64,000 bases of DNA from Carposina sasakii (taxonomy: Eukaryota; Arthropoda; Insecta; Lepidoptera; Carposinidae): assembly GCA_014607495.2 (NCBI GenBank), contig CP053159.1, positions 2,239,501-2,303,500 on the forward strand. The letters are read 5' to 3'. Below the pieces are notes generated by a model. The model did not search any database. It worked only from the letters and a program-made list of their open reading frames with translations, and was not told where the DNA came from. The position numbers and the translations under genes are program-made. Position 1 is the first letter of the stretch; every line of letters starts with the position of its first letter. This document shows, piece by piece, positions 11,276 to 23,521 of the stretch.

Positions 11276-12415
11276 CTTTATTTGTAAACATAGGTGTGTA
11301 CATAATGTAGATGTTACATGGGTATAATAATATGAATCACTATGTTCTGCCTACAATTGGCGTACAAATATAAATAGTAGGAATGCACCTTAGATATAAA
11401 ATGTAGCTTTTATAGGGTATTACAATTAACATGCAGCATGCAGCCATATAAATTATTTTCCAGATAAGTAGTCATTTACAGTGTAGTAGCATTTGTCAAT
11501 AAGATAATTTGATAATTGTAATTTAAATTTATTTTCACTATCACTGTTCAAAATGTATTTTGGTAACCTGTTGTATATTTTAGGCGCCATCGCAAATATG
11601 CTCTTTTGAAAGAAAGTAGTTTTCCCAGGCAGACAACATATTTGACCACGACGACGTTGGCTTAAAACAGGCAGAAACAAATGCAAATTCTTTCTCACAA
11701 ATATAGCAGTTTCAAAGATGTATAAAGAAGGAACAGTTAAAATTCTTAGATTAGTGAAATATGGTTTGCAGCTATCTGTTCTACACAGTTTACAAATGGC
11801 TCTAATGCATCTTTTTTGTGCTCTTAAGACCTGTTCAACTCTATTGGCATTACCCCAGAATATGATCCCATATCTGAGAGTGGAGGCAACATAACCGTGA
11901 TAAGCAGTTAGCAGTGTGTTCCGGTTAGCCACTTTATTTAGCATATAGAGAGAATAAGCATATTGATGGAGTTTATTGCAGACTTTGTCTATTTGGCTAC
12001 TCCATTTCATATTATTATCAATTTCTAATCCTAAAAACTTAGTAACTATTGTTTCAGAGATGCTATTCCCTTTATATGAAACATTCATACTAATCAAATT
12101 GCTATTATTATTATTCTTAAGTCTGAAATTAATAATTTTTGTTTTGTCAAAATTAATTTTAAGGTTGTTAGATTCTAACCAGTCAATAATTGGATACATG
12201 CTATTAATAATGTCATTTTCTATTTTTTTGTGACTATTACCACTAAATGTCACCGTACTATCATCTGCGAACAATACCATGGAGTGATTTACGGCTCTTG
12301 GGAAGTCATTTATATAGATAAGGAATAGTAACGGTCCGAGGACACTACCTTGTGGTACTCCGTAGTGGACTATCCTAGGCAATGAAAAATGACTGATTTC
12401 CATTTTTAGTTTTGA
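11276..12415 (-). pseudogene. Jockey-like non-LTR reverse transcriptase fragment
   Basis: The minus-strand frame closing at 11453 encodes the C-terminal part of a reverse transcriptase. Visible motifs are YGVPQGSVLGPLLFLIYIND (about residues 75-94 of the frame), the catalytic FADDS (106-110), FLGLEID (184-190), and a thumb/C-terminal region with YGIIFWGN (239-246) and LTVPSLYIFETAIFVRKN. The upstream endonuclease and first RT motifs are missing. The first ~57 residues of the open frame (12415-12586) come from antisense RTE sequence, so the apparent 377-residue protein is a chimera. About 320 codons of genuine RT remain open, suggesting a fairly recent 5'-truncated insertion. A 3'UTR and GACTTT tail follow to 11247. 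No function is expected. Confidence 0.85.
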
Positions 12416-12417
12416 GA

Positions 12418-12761
12418 AGAAGTGTGGTATAAATGAGGACGTGGTGACGAAGATTAAGAAGGGTATGTTGAGGTGGTTTGGGATGTGGAGAGGATGAGTG
12501 AAAGTAGACTGACAAAGAAAGTGTACAACGGAAGAGTGGATGGAAAGGTTGGAAGGGGAAGACCTCGCCGGACTTTCACCGATCAAATGGTGAAATTCTA
12601 AAGAAAGGTCAGGTCAAGAGTACCCTAAACCGACGAGCGTGCATGAAGAATATCATGAAAGTAGATGAAGCGAAAGAGGTGTTTCAGGATCGTAGCAAAT
12701 GGAGATCCGTGATCTCTGCCTACCCCTCTGGGAAAGAGGCGTGATTATTATGTATGTATGT
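12418..12761 (+). pseudogene. RTE-like LINE C-terminal fragment H1
   Basis: The plus-strand translation contains a KGMLRWFG stretch, [28 protein letters not shown], a broken [11 protein letters not shown] region and [18 protein letters not shown]. This is the C-terminal tail of RTE-like polyproteins. A frameshift after RWFG and another after FTDQ break the frame. It ends GGCGTGATTATTATGTATGT. It abuts the RT fragment on its left in opposite orientation. A cleaner copy is at 53990-54232. Confidence 0.75.
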
Positions 12762-14012
12762 TGTTCCTTCAGGAACATTGGTAGATTTTTAAGATTTAAA
12801 TAAAATCCACAAGTCTATAACATGACTTTAATTTTGAATGAATATAGGTTAACAAACGTGTGGTCCGAATGGCGGACAAAGGTAGAAGAGGCTAACAACA
12901 CAATGTGTAACTATCTTATAATGAGAATACATTTAGCGCCTGATGAAAACTATAAGCAATTTGCTAAGAACTAAAATATTAAGTTACAGGCGTCGTTAAT
13001 TGATTTAAAACAATATAATAAATAATTAAAATTAGTAGAAGCCGCAACAATGTACATATTAAGAATAATAAGATATAAACAACAAAATTTTATATATGAT
13101 AAAAAAACATCGTTTGTTTGCGGCTTGATTTTCTGAATTTTCTTAAACTTCAATTAAAAAATCTTTTAATATATTTTTTGTAATAGTTCTTTGTTATTCC
13201 AATTTAATCCCACGCCATTAGCCACTTTGCGTTGATTTAAATTACTGAGGACACCAACGTTTTTATTCCATCAAATATTAAATAGCACTGAACAACGGCA
13301 TACAACAGTTTTACATCCATTGCTTGCCTGCGACTATCAATAGCTCGTACAGTCGCAGCTCGAGCGTCAATGTACTACGAGCAAGATGGATTGTTCTTAG
13401 CATTGTTTTAAAATTCGCTGAAGACAAATGACCGAGCCAGACCGCTCGTGTGCTGGTCTCACCGAGATCGAACAGAGAGGAGATGTTATAATCTATACTA
13501 ATAATTATAAAGCTGCAGAGTTTGTTTATTTGAACGCGCTAATCTCAGGAACTATATTGTTCAGATTTCAAAAATTCTTTAGTGTTAGATAACCCGATTT
13601 ATCGAGGAAGGCCATATATGACCCGCCCCGGCTTCGCACAGGTGTAATGCCCTTTCACGCGGACTAAGTCGTGAGCGACCACAGCTAAATGTAAATTATG
13701 CAACGCAGTGTAGTACAAACTAATATATTCGCCATAGAACGCTATCTATAATATATGCTATAATAAGCAGGTAATATATTTGATGAACAGATACGTATAC
13801 TGTTTCCATACTTTTAATTAAAAACCAAACAATATAAATAAAATTATTATGCCACCTCTATATTGTCCTTACTTCATCTTCCCGTTTATTCGAGGCACGT
13901 AAATCTAACCCAGGTTTTAGAATTTCAACGTTTCTACGAGTGAAATGGTTTTTGTTTCAAGAGACGTTCGGCAGACGCAATGAATTGCAATGAGCGTGAG
14001 AATACATCTGTA
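12762..14012. other. Non-coding with a LINE tail fragment at 13494-13640
   Basis: Mostly AT-rich unique sequence. 13494-13640 (CTATACTAATAATTATAAAG, then GAGTTTGTTTATTTGAACGC) resembles the abundant lepidopteran LINE 3' end containing AACGCGCTAATCTCAGGAAC (pattern recognition only). No gene seen. Confidence 0.4.
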
Positions 14013-14090
14013 CAGGGTGTAACAGAGGGAGTATGTTAGGCACAGTTACGTAAATAGGTCACTATCAGGGAATACACAAAATATAAATGC
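14013..14090 (+). mobile_element. MITE-C fragment, copy 1
   Basis: TA-flanked start CAGGGTGTAACAGAGGGAGT followed by ACGTAAATAGGTCACTATCAG, matching the left end of the MITE-C copies at 30432 and 33783. The right part is missing. Confidence 0.6.
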
Positions 14091-14814
14091 TACCTAGCAG
14101 TGCTCGATGTCATGCAAGTTTTTTAAATCAAATTTTTGATCAATTTTTGATTAAATCAAGTTGGTAGCTTTTTTTCAGAAAAACTTCCACATTCCAATCC
14201 AAATGAACGAAGTCCTAGTAAGAAAAAAAGAGTAAAAAAGGAAGTACCGAATACCTTTTTTTAAAAAATAAACACATATTATAATTACTCAAATCATTCG
14301 TAAAATTCTAAGGGACACATTTAAATAAATCTCTACAATTAAGTATCCCTAACGCTACAAATAACTCAAAAAGCACCAATCACCGAGCGACCCTAAAACC
14401 AATCTTGCCGCCCTCAGTATCACGAGTAGGGCGTGATTAATTCGTTTATTACACACTAATAACTTTAACGGCGCCCTTGTAAATTTAACGACACACAACA
14501 GGTCGCTAACTGGCCCTTTTTATAGTCTGCCTTAACTCCACATTTATATTGCTGCTACATAGTATGGTTAAGATAGTAGAGAATTTAACTTTATTCATGA
14601 CTAGTGGACGCCCGCGACTACGTTCAATATAAAAAACATTGGCTTCTATTAAGTTCTCAAAAGGCACCAATATTATTTTTTACTTACTACCATATTTCCA
14701 ATATACCTGTAGACTAGATTGAGTTACACACTGAATATATTATAGATCAGAAGATATCGTGCTGCATGTTATTTATTTATTGAACAAAAAATGCAACACA
14801 CCGTGCAAACTGTA
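14091..14814. other. Non-coding
   Basis: AT-rich. ACTAGTGGACGCCCGCGACT at 14600-14620 is a small piece of the LINE 3' end present at 44757-45012. Nothing else recognised. Confidence 0.4.
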
Positions 14815-15090
14815 CAGGATATGAGTGACAGCCAGGCAAATACTGAAATGCTGAGCAAGTACCACTACGATGAGTAGACCTCAGTATTTTTACTCGCAGG
14901 AAATGCGTTTTCCCTTTGATTATACGCAATGTTTGTATTCCGTGTCAAATTTATCAGGCGGTCATGTGACTCGCTATATAGGCTTATCTATCAGTTAATG
15001 GGTGATACATTGCTGTATTTTTAGATCACAATTTAATGTTACTTGTCACTCTCCATACGAGTTAATCAGCTATTTCTACCCTACAGTCAC
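14815..15090. mobile_element. MITE-B fragment, copy 2
   Basis: Starts CAGGATATGAGTGACAGCC after TA and follows the left half of the copy at 49565-50039 (GCAAATACTGAA, CAGGAAATGC, TGATTAT). The distal half is absent. Confidence 0.65.
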
Positions 15091-17193
15091 GTTTGGGAAG
15101 TAAAGTGGGCTCAGACGTAGGTACATCTGGTAACAAACGCCAAAATCTTTGGCCATAATGAGTTTCGAAAGAAACCATATTGCGCCCACCCCATTTATAA
15201 TGGTGTAAGGGCAGGAAGATAATAAGAGGGGTCAGATGTAAAAGATCAGTGACTCCACCTACCTACTATCCTCTTTGTACTGTGAATATGATCACTACTC
15301 AGACTAAGAGTCAGACAGGTAACTGTTTGTGAACACTCGAATTAGAAAGGTACAGAACTAAGTAACTCTATCATCTGGATTTATGGCGGCTATAAAATAT
15401 ACATTACTAGTCAATTTAATGTTATTTTTAATAAACTGTACACAAGTTTGTCTCCAATGAGTCATACTGCACTATTTTTAGTATACACTCTACTATTTAA
15501 TAGGTAACCCTCGAGGAATATTGTTATCAACGAAATTCGTATTAAATGTTAGCCTGATCTACTTCTCGTATTTTATGGCCTTATAATTTTATCATCTGTG
15601 TCATGTTTATTGATGAATTGATACAATTTTTCCTACTATGCAAAATTAATAATATGGTTAAGGGCCAATTGTTTCAATGGCCTCATAGCTTATCTGAAGG
15701 AAAAGTTGATGCTCTATCTTGATTAAGTTTTGGAATAATCGGCTCTAATTATAAACATGGTTTATTTATTAACTTCTCACAATATCTTTCATGTACTTAG
15801 AAAAGTCTCTCTCAGAGTCAAGTATAATCACCACGAAAAGCACATCGCGAAAATAAGCGGAAAAAATGTTTGCATAAAAATACATTGTACATTTTCGCCA
15901 AGAGCCGGGACCAAATCAGTAGCATATTTAACCGGAAATCGGATTCGACACCATATTTATCGTGGCCCGTCGAACGTCAAATAAACAGCTCGAAATCGAG
16001 CGCGCGGCCGTCCCGCGTCGATAAATAAACCTCTCGAATTTTTGCGCGTAAAAAATAAAACGAAATGGCTGCCAATGGTGACCATGATTCATAGACTTAT
16101 AATTCAGCAGGGGAAATTATAGTCGCAAATGGGGGGGTAGTAAAAAGTTGCGTTATTTCCGATATTAAGCCGTATGAGGGGTGCGGGAGGTAGGTGGGGA
16201 GGGGAGTATTCCAGAATAGTGAGTTATTGCCCCCGTGTGCATTACCTCGCATTGCCATAGGGTGACCACAGTGCTAGGAAAACTCCGGAAATGAATTGAT
16301 TTAGTACGCGACGACACAAGGCGGTCGATTACGAATGGAATAAATTCAAAATTTTTCTACAGTATTGTGTCGAAGGTTCAAGAATTTTATGAGGCCGCAA
16401 AGGTCTTCAATATAGTATTTTATGATTTTATGCAATCTTATGCACTATCCCTAACTGTCTAACGAATATCTCATGTTTTATAGTTTAATGCTGTGTTTTC
16501 AACTACCTAAATAAAAGATTCCTATAATTTCCATTGAAAATTTCAAGGTAAATTCATGCACATATAGTTTGGTTGCTTATCGACGGGTACATCTGATTCG
16601 CTCGGTGCAGGACGGAGCAGGTACAAAATGGAGGTGTTCTGATAACGATAGTTCGACGAACATATTCCAGTTTGCTCCATTACGTGGTTATAACCAACGT
16701 ATGCAGATCGTAACAAATAAAGAGGGTAAACAATACAAAAACTAAAATCAACAAATAAGTTTGTCTAAAAAAAAAGAATAAAAAAATCTTTTTTTTTTCT
16801 TTATAGTCACTTAGAGAGGTGACAATCTAGTCATTGGTATAGTATATACGAGTGAAGATTAAGCCATGGTAAGTGGCAAATATTATTCAAATTACATCAA
16901 ATTAGGTTACGGTCGCATCATTATACCTACCTATACTTTTACCATCTTCACATAAAAATTTACAATTTGTTTACCAAATTATCAAAATCATAGTAATTTA
17001 TTATGTCGCCTCTCCCTGATATCTACTCCATGGCCCGGGTACGCAATACGCAACGACATTCATGAGCGGAACGCAAATCTCCAAGGGGAATTCAGGTAGG
17101 AATAATGGTATATTTTACTAACAAAAACCGGCAAATATATAAATAGACTCAAAGTATTATTTGACTACATACTGGAAAGACCTAAATAATCGA
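15091..17193. other. Non-coding; GC-elevated block at 15890-16075
   Basis: No gene identified. 15890-16075 is unique and CpG-containing (CGAGCGCGCGGCCGTCCCGC...) in AT-rich surroundings. It could be a regulatory element, but only conservation would show this. The open frame 15757-15984 has no recognisable domain. Confidence 0.35.
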
Positions 17194-17350
17194 ATATATT
17201 GTTTGTGTGTCTCCATACAAGTTACTAAGGTAAGATCAAAGTAGGCCCCCTGATTACTTAATTTTCAGAGCCGTAGTAATGCGAAAGCGAAAATTGAGTG
17301 TGTTAACGATGTATAGGTAGAAAAGACAGATGTCGCTACTGACTTAAGAA
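17194..17350. repeat. Direct repeat, copy 1
   Basis: ATATTGTTTGTGTGTCTCC through GATGTCGCTACTGACTTAAG is repeated at 18201-18354 with small indels (an extra TATAGG here, extra AAGA there). Not matched elsewhere in the window. Confidence 0.75.
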
Positions 17351-18066
17351 CATTAGAACAAGAAAACAAGCAATTTGAAATAGTATGCAGTTATTGTAAT
17401 TTATTGAAATCGCTTGCTGCCAAGGATCCGTCATATTTTTAAAGGCGTGTCGTAACTGTTGACGCAGACGTAAATGCTTTAAATTCACATAAGATGAATA
17501 ACATTAATCCCGCTGTTTTCAAGAACTTACAAACTTTTAACTGTCGATTCAACTTTTATTTACTATGTTTACACATATTGTTATTAGTAGGTACTAAAGT
17601 GTACTAACTACTGTTTTTGATAAAGTTGTTTGTTTCCCATTTCCAATATAAGATGAGGCCGACGACAACGTGATACATGAAAATTTTAGCGAATCTAGCC
17701 GATCCATTTAATAGAAGCTACGTCGAGCGTTGGTCTCAACAGAAAAGTCAATTTCATAATCCCTTCTCCAAGTATTGATCTATTTTTAAGTAAAATTTTT
17801 GCCAAACATAAAAAAAAACTAAAACTATGCATACCTAACCCACAAAATGGACACTTTTAAGAAAAACAGTTTACATAAGGTGCTGTATGAATTTATATAA
17901 TAAATACTTGTATCTACTTAGCGGAGCCTTCGCGTGCGATTAGCAGTAATACGTCAAATGAAAACGCACGTCTGCCAGTTTAACAATAATATTTAAGTAG
18001 GTAACCGAGCTAAGTGTAATAATTTTACAACATTAAAATCTGTACATGAAATATATTCATTGGTAC
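17351..18066. other. Non-coding
   Basis: Nothing recognised between the two copies of the direct repeat before the SINE head at 18067. Confidence 0.4.
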
Positions 18067-18140
18067 AGGCCCGTGACTGGGATTGAACTTACGCCCCCTG
18101 CTTGGAAGGCGCACGTCTTAACCACTGGGCTATCACCGCT
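18067..18140 (-). mobile_element. tRNA-like SINE head
   Basis: The minus-strand 74 nt start AGCGGTGATAGCCCAGTGGT and contain A-box-like TAGCCCAGTGGTTAAG and B-box-like AAGTTCAATCCC at tRNA spacing. The acceptor ends do not pair as in a functional tRNA and no clear anticodon arm is visible, so a tRNA-derived SINE is the better call. A different family from F. Confidence 0.6.
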
Positions 18141-18174
18141 TATAATAAAATACTAGCCTAGAATAGGGCCCCAA

Positions 18175-18392
18175 CTCTCACTTGTCGCTCGACATGTCTA
18201 TATATTGTTAGTGTGTCTCCATACAAGTTACTAAGTTAAAATCAAAGAAAGTAGGCCCCCTGATTACTTAATTTTCAGAGCCGAAGCAATGCGACAGCGT
18301 AAAATTGAGAGTGTTAACGATGTAGAAAAGACAGATGTCGCTACTGACTTAAGACTTAATTCTCACTTATCGCTCGACATGTCTACACTATA
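18175..18392. repeat. Direct repeat copy 2 within a short tandem duplication
   Basis: 18201-18354 repeats 17194-17350. It is bracketed by two near-identical pieces, CTCACTTGTCGCTCGACATG at about 18178 and CTCACTTATCGCTCGACATG at about 18362. The layout is therefore a ~186-bp unit duplicated 1.2 times. Confidence 0.7.
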
Positions 18393-19621
18393 TTTTGTTC
18401 GTACAATTCGTATTTTAAAATAACGTTATTTAAAAATAATTGCATCGTAATCCATTGGCTAGTATAAAAGATTTAAGCACATATAAAGACAGATAGACAG
18501 TGAAAAGCAACTTTGTTTTATACAATGTTATGAAACAAGATCCACACTTATTTCAAATGTATCTTCTAACCCAACTCACTGCATTATGAATACCAAGCAA
18601 CAATCGATACGTCGAGTCGTGTTCTCTTACAGTATCATCTATTATCGATGCACATGCTATCGATATGGGCTTGCCTTCGATCTATAAGTCTACGGGCGCG
18701 AGGTGAAGCTAGCAATCTTTATTAGGTTACTAGCGACCATTCACGATTTGTCCGCGCAAAGTTTAGAATTTTCGTTTTTTTCGTAAAAAATGCAAAAGTG
18801 GATTAAATTCGAATAAAAATTATATATTTTACTACTAAGTATTTTAGTTTTTTGTGTCTACGAGTAAGCTATGTTTTTACGCAAACGTAATCCTATCAAT
18901 GAACTCACTATTACATCTCAAAATTATTTCACGTTCCTAGGTTTATAAGTACAAACCCGTAGTACCTATCTTTCAATTTAAATTCGACCTAGTTAGGGGA
19001 CGGCGGAGAATCGATTATACGCGTTGCAACGATGCACGCTATTATTCAAGAACGTATTACTCGGTATTACACGACAATATTGTAAGTACAGTCACATAGT
19101 AAAAAGTACTATGTTACAGTCCCACGATTCGAAATCTTTTTGCAACTTTTCGGACATTAAATGATTTTCTTACAAGTTTTTTTATTGCGCTAGGGCATTT
19201 TTGTAGATATTACATAAAATAACTTAGCTCAATCATTATAGTTACTCATAGTTCCTTAATAGTTCATGCTCTTTTGTGGAGCATTATATTTTATAATATT
19301 ATGCATTTTTATTTATTTGGGTGGTTTTTTCCAAATATTTTTATTTTCACAAGACTAATGCAGTAAATGGCGTAGCTTTTAAACATGAGGAATTTCGCGT
19401 ATGTATGTAGCATTCAGTTAGTTTATTTCCTGTATGACACATAAAAAAAATTGTAATTGGAAGGTTAAACCACGGTTAAACTTCAATATAGGAATAGCTT
19501 GCCTATATATCAGAGTCATTTCACTTTTACGAGTAGGCCTTATAAACACGATCGGAAATAATAGAACATGACTAGGCACAGTTAGTTCATTAACGAGAAA
19601 AGATTTTTGTACAAACCTATA
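18393..19621. other. Non-coding, AT-rich
   Basis: No gene or repeat recognised. Confidence 0.45.
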
Positions 19622-19997
19622 CAGGGTGATTTTTGGTCGTCAACGTTCCCGAAAACTACGGAATCTCCTCATCATTACGATCATTTTTCTCCATGGAAGC
19701 ATACCTGGGAAGTGTCTGGTTTCCAAAATATTAGGGTCCAAAGTTGTGTAAATAGTGCATTTTTCTGCATAAATGCACATTGACGCGTGTAGCAATATTT
19801 TTTCACGAGAAAAAAATAATAACTGTCTATGAAAAAACTAGCATAAACACTGGATACTATAAATTACGCCCGATTAAGTAATAAAAAATAAAAAAAAAGT
19901 TTACATCGTTTCCCAGCATTTTTTTTTGGCATGAACTTACCTTATTTGATGTATAGAGTACGTACCCTTCGTTAACGGTGGCAACAAAAAAATACTG
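19622..19997 (+). mobile_element. MITE-A, copy 2
   Basis: Starts CAGGGTGATTTTTGGTCGTC after TA. It has the same core as copy 1 and ends ATACTG before TA, a slightly mutated right end. Confidence 0.85.
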
Positions 19998-20002
19998 TAT
20001 AA

Positions 20003-20195
20003 CACACGGCTGTGATTCCAAAATAAGGTAGCCAGAACGGCACGATCATTAGGAAGATCCCACAGCCACGTCTAGCATAGCGGAGACATGTAAATGATTA
20101 GTGACAAGTTGCTAGCTTATCGCCTGTGAGATCGTTCTTGAGTTCCTTAGTTGACTCTACATGCTCGGATGGCGATACAGCTGGGGTATTTTAAT
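20003..20195 (+). mobile_element. SINE-like repeat K, copy 2
   Basis: Contains ATAAGGTAGCCAGAACGGCA, GATCCCACAGCCACGTC, TGATTAGTGACAAGTTGCTAG and the CTTATCGCCTGTGAG and GTTCCTTAGTTGACTC blocks shared by the other K copies. Begins directly after MITE-A copy 2. Confidence 0.65.
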
Positions 20196-20213
20196 GAAGC
20201 ATATACATAAAAC

Positions 20214-20362
20214 GAAGTGTGTATGACAGCCAGGTAACTACTGAAATACAGAACACGAGCCATTATTTTCTTGTGAAAATTTTCAGTAGTTTTCGCTTCA
20301 GAATCATGGCCTAAAGTCGGCCTATCAATGTTTGCCTGGCGGTCACTTTCGCACTTTACCTG
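20214..20362. mobile_element. MITE-B internally deleted derivative, copy 3
   Basis: Keeps both MITE-B ends (GTATGACAGCCAGG on the left; GCCTGGCGGTCAC and CCTGTA on the right) and the GAAAATTTTCAGTAGTTTTC core, but the middle ~300 bp are missing. Confidence 0.65.
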
Positions 20363-20369
20363 TATGTAT

Positions 20370-22440
20370 AAATGTATAGAATCTTCAGCCCGTCCACATC
20401 CTAAAAAAATAAACTTTTGATTCACAGTACAAATGAAAACATAAGGCGCCGTCGATTTGGTGTAATATTTACACTATTCTATTACGCAATACCCAGGCAA
20501 TACCTACAAGCGCGAGTGGACAACTAAAAGCGAGCCGAGGAGGTCGTCCGTTTACATTAACAACTCAAATGTTTGCACAAACACCTTGATTGTAGTCTAA
20601 CCAAGGGTGTAATAGTATTATTACTGGAGTATTAAATACTTGTATTTACTTAATCAAGAATACGAGAAATTGTTGTGAAATTTGTGTGCCGAATAATAGG
20701 ACAAAAAACATTGAATTGCGTCTAAGTTGGTTTTTAATATGTAATTTTAGGAAGCCTTCATTTTGCTAACTAACCACTAATGGAGGAGACACGATGTTGC
20801 GATAACAAACGTCAATGTAAAATAATATTGTATTTTCTAAACACTCTATTCACTGTTGAATAAGGTTATGTTGTGGAATAGATGGAAACTATGAGAAGGG
20901 GAAGGATAAAAGACGTCATTGCATAGAGTCTATGAAACGTATATACACTTTATTGTACAAAAACATTTTATACAGAAAAACAGTTTAAGTACTTCTATTT
21001 GGAGAGTTTATGCAAACTGATGATACTAGTGTATGTGCAGTATTTTTCTCCAGATAGCCCACATTGAAATCCCGCCACGTCTGCTCAAAACCAAGGTCAA
21101 ACCATCAATACTCAAACGCGAATAAACAGCGGGATCGTACCCACTATTTTATTAAAGGCAATTTTGCCGCATCCCGCTCCCCCGTCCCGCCTTTTCCCGC
21201 CACTGACACGACGATGAAAACGGCATCAACTTTTCACGCTCCTCTGCCGGTTCACTGGCTCAATTGTATTGTAAGAGTCGTAAATATTTGATAAAGCGCG
21301 TTCGGCCCGCCGGCGAACTCTTCAGCCATCCGAAAAGTTCAAATGTCCAAATGGTGTTATGTGGTATCATGAATTTAGATGTACATGGATCTCATAGTCC
21401 AGATATCCAGTCCTTTTTTAAGCTGGCTAGATTCGGGTATCTCATAATGGCGTACCTTATTATTTTGTTGCTGTCTTACATCTCCACTCTGAGATTTAGA
21501 TCGATCTAGCGATTTTCAGATCGTTTGAATATTATTTTACTTTTATATGTTATTCAACTTGATATCTACAATATCTTACTTTATATAGGTGTATATCATC
21601 TTTCAGCTACAGCCAGGCAGTCTCCCCAAACGCAGATTATTCTGCAGCGTACCACAAAATTGACTATTTAAGCCAAAAAACGCAGATTATCTTCATAATT
21701 AGAATAAGACCTTACGATGACGATGCAATTACGTCGATATCTCGATTATAAAACTCTATCGATACGTAAGAAAGAGGTTACCGATTCCTTTTAAATTTGG
21801 AAGCTAGATGCACGAAATTGGAAATCTCTACCGTGTTTGAAGATAGAATCGATGGTTTATTCTGAAACGACCAGGTTTCGAATTACATAAGATTACATTC
21901 CATTCAACAATGCAGCAATATATAGGTAGAATCAAGACTATGAGATTGTTAGCTCTAAGAAATTTAATAGCGTAATTAGTAAACCTGCTTTGAAGTTTGA
22001 GATGTGCAAACGCGTAGGTATTATGATTCGAGGCTAAAATTAATATAACTTAAGTATACTTAAATATTTTTTTAGGGAGAAGGTGACAAAAACAATGCGG
22101 AAATGTGGTTTTTTTATAGATATTGCACCATTTTAATCTATTTGTATATCCTATGATCTAACACATTCACATGCCAGTGTAAAACGTTACAATTTAAAAT
22201 ATTGTTATAATAAATACAAATAATATAAAGTAAATACATAATCATTTTGATATTATTTTGTATATTTTAAATATACAATATAGTCTTTTTCATCAATAAA
22301 TATATGCCAATAGCAATAAGACATTAAACGAAGAACTTTCTCAGTTTTTTCGACCGATGTACCGCTGTCCTTGGCTACCAAGCGCAAAATCCGTATGCGG
22401 CTACATTTTTAGCATTTTTACGCAGCCTCGTTATTTGACA
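20370..22440. other. Non-coding; GC-elevated block at 21060-21330
   Basis: No gene supported. 21060-21330 (ATCCCGCTCCCCCGTCCCGC..., CGTTCGGCCCGCCGGCG) is unique and GC-richer than its surroundings, possibly regulatory. The short ORFs 21064-21291 and 21264-21509 have no recognisable features. Confidence 0.35.
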
Positions 22441-22485
22441 TTGTTTGACCAATGTCACGGATTTCTCGTGACATTGGTCAAACAA
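22441..22485. repeat. Perfect 19-bp hairpin
   Basis: TTGTTTGACCAATGTCACG (22441-22459) is followed by the 7-nt loop GATTTCT and the exact reverse complement (22467-22485). Confidence 0.9.
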
Positions 22486-23391
22486 AAATAATTGCGTAGT
22501 TTTTAGGCAGTGTTTTTTAGAATTCGATAGAAAAACTGTTCAAAGCGCTTTCTATAACAGAATCGTTGATTACGCAGTTAAGGCTGTCGTTTGATGAGTA
22601 ATGCAATAATGCTGAAAACAAATACTCGTAATAAAGTGGGTAATCATCTATCTAACTTTATTTTCATTAATAAAAAATGATATAAAGTCGAACAGTTTCT
22701 TTGACAATCACTAGTCGGAATAGATATTATTTTGCGTGAGATATCTATAGACTAAATGTTTCTACGACTGTTGGTTTAATCGGATAATTGCGTTTTCGCC
22801 GATCACTAAGGATCGATTTTTAAAATGTTGTCAAAATATTAGGTCTATTTGAACCATAAAAGTTTTTGAGATAAACAGCAACAAATTTATTCATCAGTAC
22901 GAACTAGCCTAAATTGAAAAAATCCCTTAATAGGATTATACGTACGCACGCAAATGATATAAGTTTCAAGTATATTTCCCTACCTAACTCTATCAAATAG
23001 CAATCAACTAACTTTACAAATCCATTTGCACAATAGCATACAGGAGCTCTACTCCTGTTCCAGTTATAATCTCATCTAACATAAGCGCTAGTGTCTATGT
23101 CTCACAAAAAATATTGTTGCATTTATTTTATTTAGTTCCGTACACATCCGAGGGACTTTGATATTGAAGTGCACTAGTATAAGGACGGATATTAAATTAC
23201 GGTACGCTGTCGGCGCTGGCATCAGCAAACACTAGAGACACGATATACCAACAATGGTATATCGTAATAGCGTGTGATAAGACGCATCGGCCCCCAACGT
23301 AGAACAGATGCAGAAAGGAGCTGTCATAATCAGTATACCTATACAATACAAATAATCTCATTTATTTTAAGAAAAAAACTAGACTGCGTAA
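22486..23391. other. Non-coding, AT-rich
   Basis: No gene or repeat recognised. A short palindrome-like string ACGATATACCAACAATGGTATATCGT-type is centred near 23250. Confidence 0.4.
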
Positions 23392-23521
23392 AAATTTTGA
23401 CCCAGGGTCACTCTCATGACTAAGACGAATCTAATGATACCTCATCATGCCACATACATACAAACAAACATACATATATTTGAAAAACACGAACACTCTT
23501 CTGGCGCAGTCAGCAACCTTT
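23392..23521. mobile_element. MITE-like repeat with GACTGCG ends, copy 2
   Basis: A 130-bp form, GACTGCGTAAAAATTTTGAC ... CTTCTGGCGCAGTC, with inverted GACTGCG ends. It shares blocks with 489-970. Confidence 0.6.

Noticed and set aside
11976..12233. Plus-strand hydrophobic ORF opposite the RT fragment
   Set aside because: Shadow of the minus-strand RT frame.
12415..12586. First ~57 residues of the RT ORF as part of the protein
   Set aside because: This segment is antisense to a recognisable RTE-like LINE tail and does not resemble RT N-terminal sequence.
18067..18140. Functional tRNA gene
   Set aside because: Pol III boxes are present, but acceptor and anticodon stems do not pair convincingly, so a SINE head is more likely.
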